From Asterias amurensis (Eukaryota > Echinodermata > Asteroidea > Forcipulatida > Asteriidae), in NCBI RefSeq assembly GCF_032118995.1, contig NC_092654.1:15739784-15803783 (forward strand): a stretch of DNA of 64,000 nucleotides, in the 5' to 3' direction. Below, piece by piece: positions 45,401 to 57,400 of this stretch. Made by a program: the position numbers and the translations under genes. Positions within the stretch are counted from its first letter, which is position 1. Every line of letters begins with the position of its first letter. The notes beneath the pieces were generated by a model. It was not told where the DNA came from. It worked only from the letters and a program-made list of their open reading frames with translations, and searched no databases.

Positions 45401-48400
45401 TAAAAGGTTGTTAAATACCCATCAGAGAGCTACGATTCCGCGAATTCCGTTCGTTTTCCGCGATTGCGGAAAATCATTGGCCCTAGTATGGGGGAAAACA
45501 AGTATGGCCTGTCTTGTGACATTATACATATAGTTATTTGTGTTTTACAATCAAGCAAACAAACCATCGAATGGGAGTTACCAAAAATAATAACGAGTTT
45601 ACACGTAAGATCCAGCAGCAGTTATCAAAAGCCTCTGGACATCACAGCTGGGCTTGATTGCATCCAAATATGATTAATGAAAACTACTCGACGAAAGCAT
45701 CACCTCACATCACATCTCAACCACACTTTACATCAGAGGGAAAAAGTAGGACATTTTATCCAGTACAAAGACTGACCTACATGTACACATATGGCCTTAT
45801 TAAAGGCAGTGGACACTATTGGTAATTGTCAAAGACTAGCCTTCACAGTTGGTGTATCTCAATATATGCATAAAAACACTAACCAGTGAAAATTTGAGCT
45901 CAATCGGTCATCAGAGTTGCGAGATAATAATGAAAAAAGAAAACACCCTTGTCACACGAAGTTGTGTGCGTTTAGATGGTTGATTTTGAGACCTCAAGTT
46001 CTAAATCTGAGGTCTCGAAATCAAATTCGTGGAAAATGACTTCTTTCTCAAAAAATATGTCACTTCAGAGGGAGCCGTTTCTCACAATGTTTTATACCAT
46101 CAACCTCTCCCCATTACTCACCACCAAGAAAGGTTTTATGCTAATAATTATTTTGAGTAATTACCAATAGTGTCCACTGCCTTTAATAGTAATAAATCTG
46201 ATTTTTCCAAGGGCAAACAAATCGGAAAACGAAAGAATATCATGCCTGACTCATACACACAAATGGGAATAAACAAGAATGGTGTGCTGACAAGTACAAA
46301 TGCCCCGCGGAGATTAATCTCATTCTTGAGTTATTGCTTGGACAACATTTCTTTTGTTTTAGCCAATAGCCATTATGACCTTTAAAGACACCGGACAATA
46401 TTGGTAATTGTCAAAGACCACTCTTCTCACTTGGTGTATCTCAACCTAAGCTTGGGCGATATCGATTTATTTTATTCACGATATATCGCCGACAATATAT
46501 CGCGATATTCGATATAATCGCGATTAATGAAATTTGACATCATCAGTCTTCAAACTCCGAGTGAAAGTTGTAGAAGAGACAGTCATAGCTTAAGAGAGGT
46601 GTTCTAATGACCTATTCTTCTGGTTTTACTCCAAACCTATGGGGTGCAAGATGTCTCAGCTAGCAAATACATTGCGATATTTAATCGATATCGCGATATA
46701 TCGCGATTATCGCGATATATCGATATTTCGATTAAAACCAAATCCATCCGATATCGAAATCGTTTCCAAATTAATATCGCGATATTCGATAATATCGTGA
46801 TATCAAGCTTATCTCAACCTACATGTATGCATAAAATAACAGACCAGTGAAAATTTGAGCTCAATAGGTCGTCGAAGTTGCGAGAGAAAAAACTCCCTTG
46901 TCACATGAAGTTGTGTGCTTTCAGGTGCTCGATTTTGAGTCCTCAAATTCTAAATTTGAGGTCTCTAGGTCAAATTCATGGAAAATTACTTCTTTCTCGA
47001 TAACTACGTTACTTCAGATGGAGCCGTTCCTCACAATGTTTTATACTATCAACAGCCCCCATTACTCGTTACCAAGAAAGGTTTTATGCTAATAATTATT
47101 TTGAGTAATTACCAACAGTGTCCACTGCCTTTAAATTTCCAAAAACAATTTGGTTGTGGGGATCTTAAAACCAGCCCACAAACCTACTTTAATGGTGTTT
47201 TCATCATTTAAATTGTTAAGTTTAAGGTTTGTAAGAAGGTACATGTATGTAAAATGTATGTCAAACATGTATATTGTGTGCTTTTTTACAGAATGGACAA
47301 CAAAAGTCTTTAAAAAATAGACTGGAATAAAATTGACCAACCTTGAGAAATAGTACTCTAGCTGACGTTGTAATAGTTTGCGAAGATCTTCTCCCTTTGG
47401 AAGTTCTTGCTGTGACAAGTCATCAGCTGTGTATGAAGCAGAGACAAATGTTAAAATCAATCAATTGACAAACCTCTAAAATAACAAGAACATTCAGGGA
47501 AAATGTAAAAATGATGTCTGCGATATTTCATCCCAAATTCTTTTGGGGATTATTTTACACCATTATAGTTGATGAGAAATGACAAATGACAAATGAAAAA
47601 TGTGTAAATACTGTATGCAGAATGTGAAAGTTATCACCAAAGGGCTAATCTCACATAAGAACAAACTCAAACAAACTGAAATCTTTTAACAGTCAAAGCT
47701 TTTTGATATGTACCGTTGCTTCCCCATCCCAAAGATTTACATACATATGTGTATGGCCACAGAGCCAAAAGCATTAATAAATGATCATCTATCCAATTAG
47801 TGATTTCAGGAATGCCAGCAACTCTTTGCTCCAGAACAAAACAATATTTTGCACACAGCATATGTGCACAATGATTAAGGGAATCAATGTGTGGTGAAGA
47901 GGTTTTCAACTAGTGGTTTAAACCCGCCGAAGCCTGGTTCTTAATAATTTTACCGAGACAAAGTCGAGGTAAATTATCAAGATTTAAACCACTAGTTGAA
48001 AAATGATTCAACACACTTTGCTTTCCATTCATAAATACCTTTTTGGTCAAAAAACATAAACACTTTTAGGTCAAAAAGTAAAATAAATGCAAAAATTATA
48101 ATTGTTCAATGATTTCTTTCAACACAACACCCCTCCATCTATGAAATGGTAAGACCCTCGGGTAAACAACTCCTTATAAGGATATTGCTGTGCGCGTCGC
48201 GCGTATCGCATGATGTGGCACAACTGTTACAGCCGTTGCTCTCGACCAATAGGAATGAAGAAACTGTCTTATAAGCGTATTTTATTAAACAAATTTGTTG
48301 ACAGAAATTTTGTTGAATGAAACGGGCGGTTACACGTTTATAACAAAAATAACCCTAGCCGCATCTCAGGCTTAAAGGATTTGGCTACTTTTTCAAAATG

Positions 48401-51400
48401 TCCATAGATTTACATTAAACTTACAGGGTTTTAAGATAATGATAGCGGAAAGCTTCCCTTCAAATATTACTTACTGAGGTGCTGTAGTTTTTGAGAAATG
48501 AGTAAAACAATGTCTTGAAAATACGTTTGTAAATGCTTAAAATAATTTTATGACATTGTTTTACTCATTTCTCAAAAACTACAGCACCTCAGCACGTCAT
48601 ATTTGAAGGGAAGCTTTCTACTATCATTATCTTCAAACTGTGTAAGTTTAGTGTAAATCTGTGGAAATTTGTGTTTTTGTCCTACAAAAAGTACATAGAC
48701 CCTTTAATAAGAATTTGAATGAACTTACAGGTGACAATTTGTCCGTCTGGTAGATATGGGTATTCCGGACTGCCAATGTATCCATTGAATACCGGCGACT
48801 CCGGAGAGGGTGGATAACCCAATCCGGGTGGTTTACCAACATCTCCATTCATCTGGTACGAACCTGGTGAAAGCAAAACACTCATTTATTATCAATTGTT
48901 TAATAAAATTGTACTAAAAACAGAATGAACTGGGACATGTTTGTTTCAGGGTTTTTTTTCTCTCCATATGGCCTAATTGCATTGGGCATTTTGGACGACA
49001 ATGAGAATTGTTTGGTTTTGTTACCAATTTCATGACTCTGCTTACCGCCTAATTCTGCGCAAACGATCGCCATTCTCCGCCTGTGCAAATGAGGAAATGC
49101 TGCCTAGGAACGTGGAGAACGCACACGCAGAAGCAAAATTCGCTGCTTACCCGTGAAATAGATGCTTTCAAAACGCAAGCGCCGTTTCTTTGCTTTTGGT
49201 TAGGGAATGAAAAGGACCTTATTTCTATTCAGCATGCTTTGGCCAATCTTTAAAAATTTGGGTTCAAAATGCCCCACAAAAATGCCCCACACAAAAGTAC
49301 TCAAGAATCAAATATGATGAACTGACTAAGCTGTAGAACCAACCTTGTGTGCTAATTGCTATTTGAGGAGACGATGCCTGGGAGTTCCTGTTGTCATTGT
49401 CATGCCAGTCTGGACTACTGTCTGTGGAATCGGCAGATGATGTCACCGAGTTGGCAAGTTTCGGACTTTGAAATATCTTGGCATTAGGATTGAGTGTTGT
49501 CTTCTTGGGAATAGCCTGAAAGAAAAGAGTAAATCAATTCACTGTCAAAGACTAAGACTGTGTTCAAAGAAACCAATCAGAATGGATTTAGTACAAAGAT
49601 GGCAACATGGCACTCTTTCAGTAGAGTACAAGTACAATGTACGTTATTTTTAATTTTGTATGAAACAAAAAACTATAAAAAAAAAGTTATCAAGTCAATG
49701 ATAAGCCGATCACACAACTTAAAACACTCCCTCAGCAGTAACAGGCCACGGGTTAATAAACAAACAGCTACTGATATCAAACTTGATATAGGCCGTCTGC
49801 ACTGCTTTTCCACATCAATTGTTTTCAAACAATATTTAGGTGGAACAAGTGTGTAGAAATCAATACCCGCCCAGGCCTGCAGTACAATACATCTAGACAA
49901 GTTAGATAGCGGTCTGGTTCCCAACACCTAATACTTCACATGTACATGTACTTTCGTAATGTGTACCATACTGCTGTCAGATAGGCTAACTGTCCAAGCA
50001 CATATGTACATGTAGTGAACAGCTGGAATTGTGCAAAAACAACAAAGATAGAGAGGAGATGCAGTTATGCAAAATTTTGACATTTGCGATTTTCAGATCA
50101 CCAATGATCAACAGGCTTGCAGCACGTCATGTATACATCTATGTACAGTACACAGCAATTGAAAATTTAGAGTAAACAATGTATTGACCATCGTCATGGG
50201 CACACCAGAGCTACATTTAAGTACAGGCAGTTTGTTTGTAAAATCTGTTGAATTTCCCATTAAAAAAACATTAGATAAATAAATACATTGCAGCGCCTGC
50301 GTACCCAAAATTGTACTGTTTTCTAGCTAGTGAGTCTGTTGCTTGTTGGACTGATGTATGATTCATAGCACCATATGGAAACAATAAATTCCATGTTGTT
50401 TGGTTCCATCGTCAAACTTATATTAATTATTATAAATTACGAAAAGTTGCATCTCCTTAAGGTGACCCCCTGGCTGCTGCTTCCTGGCATGTATCTTAAT
50501 TTGTGTGTGATCCCTGGCTCGTGGCTACAAGGAAGTAAACGGTTGTATGGCTTCTGAATGGCACCCCAAACGAAGATACATGTATTGACCAAATAGGGTG
50601 TCTGCCAACATAGGGCAAGATAGATAGCTCAGTTGGTAGAGTGCTGGCACGTTAATCTGGAGGATGTTGGTTCGAGTCCCACTCTAGTAAATTTTTCTTT
50701 GTTCAACCACAAAACCATTTTAAAGTCTCTTTCCCTTGTGGATTATATTACCTATCGATCCTTTTTTGAAATGTCATGTAATCAAAAGCAGAACCTTTCT
50801 GTTTTGGGGTATTTTTGTAATCCAATCTCACTATGATTCATACATGTACACAGAATCGGAATGCAGTGCGCATCAGGACGACAAAAACATCCAAGCTTGT
50901 CTGAATGATAGTCGATTGTTCACCGATATCATTTCAGTCATTCACACAGCCTCCTGTGTGGTCTGCTTAATTGAAAATTAATCTGGCATGCACATTATCA
51001 TGTTCAGAAAGAAAGAAAAACATTCTTGGGCAGGGATCTCATTCTCAAGATGGTTTTCTTTTGAAATGTTTGTGTGAAATTAGCAACAAAAAAGTGTTGT
51101 TTGTGTACTGATCTGAATTTTTGTGTTTCCTCTCTTTAAATCTATCTTTACCAGATTTATGGGTTTTTTATAAAGAGACCACAAGGACTGCATAAAATAT
51201 AACTGGTTTAATTTGGAAAGGAACTACATTGTGTATTTTGGGGACAAAATCATAATTAACAAATCAGTACACTCTTTATGTGTAATCATGTTTAATAGGT
51301 AGTATTTGTATATATAAAAAAATCAAAATAATATTCCTTCTCTGAATCCGATGCGGAAGCATCTCGAGAGCATAATTATAAATTTTGAGCAGGAGCAAAG

Positions 51401-54400
51401 ATTTTCACGGAAATCAGATCATCCGCATGAATCATGTCTTCATCTGGTTGATCTAAGAAGAAGAATAAATGTAAGGGGAATAATGGGAGCGGAGCTAGTG
51501 CTGAAAGTCTCGATAGTTGTGCTAAAAACTTATGGCATTCTAATTGAAAAAGACAACGGACCTAATAATTGTGATACAAATTATGTGCAATAATCACCCA
51601 TCAAAAAAAAGAGAAAGAAAATCAAAGCATGTTATCGCATAATGCCATTCAATGGCAGGTCCTTGCCCGTATACTGATTACATGCAATGTAGCGAGATAA
51701 CAAAGACTAACATCATTATGTTTAGTATTCATTGTTAGCACTACACAAAAATAATCGACTGATATTTTATAATCGTCATTTTTTCCGAACAAGGATTTCT
51801 TCAATGGTGGATAAATGTTTCCCTGGGAACCATTGCGAGATGGATCATGTACGTACATGGTAGATAATGATAGACTCAAATCAAAGAAGTGCTCAAATTT
51901 AATGGCTTCGGATCAGATACCATTTTTACTGGTTTTATACCCAATTTAAAAAAAATTGAAAACCTTTGAAGGGAAAATCGCAAGAGTAATTTAAAAATTT
52001 GGAAAATATGTGGTGGTCGGAAACAGAGGAAATTCTTCCAGTGGTGGTTGGGGAATCCCGAGTGCCAGGAGGGCCGGGTGGGTTTTCCGGCACCGACCAC
52101 TGTGGGCAGAACCCTGTTCATTTACTGTAGTGTACGTACAGTACAATCACTGTACCATTGATCGAATGTATGCATACATTACATTATACATCACTAGTGC
52201 CCTTTAAGGTAAATGTACGTAGTGTAGATGGCAGGTCACAATATGACTCCTGAATAGTGTTGCTGGATAATAATTAATATTTAGTACATCGTCCGCCAAA
52301 AATCAAAATAAACTGCCATTAAAAAAGGGCATGACCGGCCAGCAGGGATAAAGGGCACAGCAATTGTATACCTATGGCAGCGAAGAAGGTAATTTTTTCG
52401 AGGTGCACCACAAAGCGATTATAAATTTTCATTTCAGGTCTGTACTGGCTTATGCTACCCTCACACTTGGGCGAATATTCTTGCAAACATGAATATTTGA
52501 AATTCGCAATGAATTCGCCAAAAAGTTACGATTTGATGATGAATATGTTCTCGGTCGTCCCTCAACCTCTCCTTACCAATATCTTACGCATAATATGCAC
52601 GCTTTACAGACAGTACCAATGGCCTACCAATGCTTACAAAAATCGATGGCGAATTACCGTCTTCACAACATTCGCTGAAATTTAGGAAGCGCTTCACAGA
52701 GTGGCGAATGTTATTGCGAAGATGAAACATGAATTTGCGTTGAATTCTTCCAAAATAGCGGTTGGATGGCGAATATTTTCATCTCGGTCTCATCCCTCGA
52801 TCGTCCCCGTTCGACCATCTCCTCACCAATATCTTACGAATATATTATGAATGCTACTACACTTGCCAATGCCTTTACGAACATTGCCAACTCTTATGCA
52901 CGCTTTACGAACATAACCAATGCTTACAAAAATCGATGGCGAATGACCGTCATCGCAACATTCGCTGAAATTTAGAAAGCGGTTTCTAAATTGACCGATC
53001 TTCCTTAGGAGGTGGGGAATAATTTGTTAACGTTCCGAACTTGTTACCAACGCTTACGAAGACACGGCGAATGTTGCGAAGTTTGAGCAATTGTTAAATA
53101 TTTCCTACCGTTAGCATCACTAGCATATTCGCCGTGTGAGAGCAGCATAAATTGACCGATCTCCGTAAAGAGATTGAGAATGAATTGTGAACGTACTGAA
53201 TTTGTAACCAACGCTTATGAAGACTCAGCGAATGTTGCGAAGCTTGAGCGATAGTTAAATATTTCCGTTCGTAAGCACATTCGCTAGCATTTCCTCCCCA
53301 GTGTGAGAGTAGCATCACGTGCAACACGTCAATGTTTACAATGCTAAATGCTACAATGATACTGTAGCACTTCAGGTAACTATTTCAAGGGAAGTCTTCC
53401 ATCTTTATTCCAGCAATAGGGTGATAGCCTGTTCAACTCAACTATCTTGTTCCTAACTCATTTGAAGCAAGCAAGCGTGACATGCGAGAAGCCTTGCTAA
53501 TTGGAACATTGACGTAAGGGAAATTCTTGGGTTTTGACCATGTACACAAGTTGTCATACTGAAGCAGTAATCAGTTATTACACCGTACTTTATTTTGACA
53601 AATTCAATCTATTTATACACAGGTGTAGTACTTTTGAATAATATTTACCAAACGGGTGTCCAGACGCTCAACATTAGGTGTAATTTTAATGCACTAAATG
53701 TTGTAAGGGCAGCTTTCCCTATTACATGATGGACAAGGTTTCAGACATGGTTTTTGCACACTACAAACAAAAATCTTGGCCAAAACGATGCATGTTGAGC
53801 AAACTTTAAAGCAAGCACCACCACACATGTACAGCCGAAGACGTGAAAACATCAAATGCCATGGTGACGTTAAATGAGACTCTGACCCGATACCAACTGA
53901 TATCGGAGAAGTGATATGGTCAATAAAGGCCTACATGTACATGTAGTAGAATTTATCAGCAGTGATGAAATTTAAACCAAACCATGTCATGTTGAAGAAA
54001 ATTACAATTAGATGCTGTTTGTACATTATACGCAGGCCTGTATGCCTCGTTTTTGAAAGGGCAAGTGCACCAAGAAGGCATTTCATCTTTGGTACCCTAC
54101 ATATGTGAGGAAACTGATGGATGCAATCACCTTCAGTGCCTCCATGGAGTATCAGGCATGGTACATGTACGTATTTCGCTTTCCCATATATTACTAGGCC
54201 TGGGCGAATTATTTGAATATCCGGTTAAAGGAACACGTTGCCTTGGATCGGACGAGTTGGTATATAAAAAGCGTTTGTAACCCTTTTTTATAAAATGCAT
54301 ATGGTTTGAAAGATGTTTTAAAAGTAGAATACAATGATCCACACAAGTTTGCCTCGAAATTGCATGGTTTTCCTTTTACTGTGCGAACTAACACGGTCGG

Positions 54401-57400
54401 CCATTTATGGGAGTCAACAATTTGACTCCCATAAATGGCCGACCGTGTTAGTCGACGAGGTAAAAGGAAAACCGTACAATTTCGAGGCATGTTTGTGTGG
54501 ATCATTGTATTCTACTTTTACAACATCTTTCTACCCATATGCATTTAATAAAAAACGGTTACAAACGCTTTTCAAAGACCAACTCGACCGATCCAAGGCA
54601 ACGTGTTCCTTTAATGGCGAAAAGGTTTTCCTATCCGTAACCGCGAATGCCTTTTTTTTCTTAACCGGATATCCGCATAGGGCGCGAATACCTATTTATA
54701 AACCGGATAGTTCTGTAATTACAACCAAGTAACCAGATATTCTTTTAATATCCGAATATCCGCGAGCGTCGGGCGACAACTGATAGGAATGTTTTGTCTA
54801 AATCCTTATGAAACTTCTATTAAGACAGCATAAAACAGCATAAATTAAGTATTTAACTAAGCTCACCTCCGTGAAGAGTTAAACAATGACATTTCTGGCG
54901 TAATTTGTTCAAAGATTACGAAAGTTTTCCTTCACGTAGAGTCAATCACGATCAAAAGAAAAAGCAAATCGCCGTCTTTAAATTAGATCCGGTTATTTTT
55001 ATGAATGAACCGAGTGACACTGTCTAAAACTAATATCAATCCGCCCATACGATCTCATTCACAAATGCACAGCGCCCTCTAGCGGCAAAAAAAAAATATT
55101 TTTAATATTTTTTTTTATTTTTTTTTTTTTAATAGCGCCCTCTAGCGGCGAAAAAAACTATCCGAATATCCGGTTAATTTCGGAAAGTTGGCCAGCGGTA
55201 TCCGAATACCAAAATTTCACTATTCGCCCAGCATAATATATTACATATTCTGCATTGCTACTAGCCTTTAGTCAAGGCGCACACGGCACACCGGATAGCA
55301 TGCACAGCCCCAAAAATGTAACGCACGAAAAAAGACTATCACCGCGAGCGGCGAAGTCGCGAAGCGCCTTTACCAACTTGTTTTGGGGGCCTTATGTTTT
55401 TCTTTACATTTGCCAACGATTTTGGTGGGAGAAAATGTAACGAATTTGCATCGAACGTTCTTGCAAGTAATTGTGGCTTCTTATTGGCCAGCAACTCACC
55501 ACGCTAATGCGTTATGCATTACATTTTCTCCCATCAAAATCGTTGGCAAATGTAAAGAAAAACAAAAGGACCCAAAACGAAATGGTAAAGGCGCTTCGCG
55601 GCGAATCGCGGTGATAGTCTTTTTTCGTGCGTTACATTTTTGGGGTTGTGCGTGCCATCCGGTGTGCCGCGTGCCCCTTGACTAAAGGCTACATTGCTAC
55701 ATGTAGTTTGCTTGTAGCCTTGAGTCAAGGCGCTCGTGGCTTTCCTGAATAGTACACAACACAAACAGCCCCACCAAAACAAACTTGTGCGAGTAGCGTG
55801 GCCACGAGGCGCCTTTACCAGTACAATTTAAGTCATTATGTTTTTCCTTTTTGATACTTTCTCATACTAAATTTTGCAGGAGAAATTACATTCATTACTA
55901 TGCTTTTGAGCTTTATTTGCAATTGGACAATGATTGTCACGTATGAAAAGAACTGTTGCAAACTCTAACAAAATTATGACCATAAAACTTTTGAAAATAC
56001 TGAAAATTCATGGGGGGCTTTAAACGACCGCAGTAGTGCAGTAGAATTGTAACTTAATTGTTTAGAAATCTTCCAACATTTGAGTCTGTTTAGTACATCA
56101 TGTTTCACGATAACACGAAAGTAAACTCGCCGTTGTCTTCCGTTCTCGCATGGCACTGAAGTGGCATGACTCACGACATTAGTATGCTAAACTGTAGGAA
56201 ATGTATGTGTATCTGAACCATGGCTTTACTAAGCAATGGTGAAACATTGTGAAACCACGGATTTAAAATCATCCATGTTCCTTTGTTCGTAGTTTAGTTA
56301 TTCGTCATAACTACCAAAATGTCAACTCTGGTACTCACTTATCAGTCTTAAAATAGGAATAAAACAATGTCAAATCGTCATACTTTCTTGTCTGTTTTCA
56401 AATTTAAAAAATAAAAGTGGCTGCTGCATTACCTTGCTAAAATGGAAAGAGTCTAAAATGTTCGTAACAGTAATTGGTTAAGAACATTTTAAATAAAAAA
56501 AACTATTCATGATTACGATAGCCTTGTTGAACAAATAAATTTCTGATTGCTAAACGAGATGGTTAAAGTGCTTAGTGGCTCCTATCGCTCGTCTTTTTTC
56601 ATGTAAGTAGACAAACAAACAGTCTCGCAAATCGTACAGCCATCCATTGGAAGGGTTTTGGACAGATTTGTCTCAGGTTAGTTCAGCATTCAGCAGTACG
56701 GATGCTAGCCAAAATGACATACAAATGTTACCTGCTCAGCTAAACCTGGCCAGATTGATCCAAATAAAGGCCAGATTAATTCAAATAAAAACAAAACAAA
56801 CTGTGTGACCATTTCATATTTCATTTCATAAAGTGTCCATGTGTGTTCTGCATGTAATAATACATCCAGAATGCTTTTTAGGGTCGATTTCGACAAGATT
56901 GATAGGCCTGTATGCTTAAGGGCACCAAGGCATTTTCTCCGTGGTAAAGGGTCAACACCCAATGAGGAAACTGAAAATTTCTAATGAAGAATTTCAAGGG
57001 CACCAAGGCAATGACCAGGGGACATGGAGGCAATCACCTTTGTTGCCTTCGTGAAGTATCAGGCCTGAGTTGATGTGATAACAAGTTTGAAACATTTTGC
57101 TAGATAAACAATGTACGAATCCATCAGCAGTTGACGTTAGGCCTATAACACGCCCAGAAACTCAAGTGACATGCACTGATGCATGCTTTCAGACCCAGGC
57201 TTCATACAGACAACCTGTTTCCGAGGGATTACAGTGTAAATCCCTAATCCCTCTCGACTGACAAACGAGGCTAATGAGAGATCGGTAAGCTGCCACTAGT
57301 GTTTCCTATTGTTCCCCCCCCCCAAAAAAAATAATAATTTAAAATAATAATAATTCCAGTGCCCCTCCGCACCCCCCCCCCCCCAAGGAAAAAAATACGT

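Larger units (their letters stand above)
41205..47341 (-). other. LARP4 intron 4
   Basis: Contains a 560-bp foldback element, TACATGTA-rich stretches (42600-43420), a G-rich run at 43110-43138, AATTCCGTTT repeats (45310-45450), two family-A MITEs and a nested element. No coding exon fits between the flanking phase-2 junctions. Confidence 0.6.
47427..48728 (-). other. LARP4 intron 3
   Basis: Holds an inverted repeat (47903-48001) and a family-B MITE (48372-48707). Confidence 0.6.
54200..55231. mobile_element. CTGGGCGAAT-ended element hosting a nested MITE
   Basis: CTGGGCGAATTATTTGAATA at the left and TTCACTATTCGCCCAG at the right. The inner sequence repeats TATCCGAATATCCG and ATAGCGCCCTCTAGCGGC. 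No clear target duplication was found; hAT-like by style only. Confidence 0.7.

Noticed and set aside
46644..46850. Arg/Ile/Ser/Tyr-rich ORF
   Set aside because: Produced by TCGATA/CGCGAT repeats of a nested transposable element.
54334..54732. 132-residue ORF
   Set aside because: Lies in the palindromic family-C MITE and its host element; the mirrored minus-strand ORF shows the same sequence.
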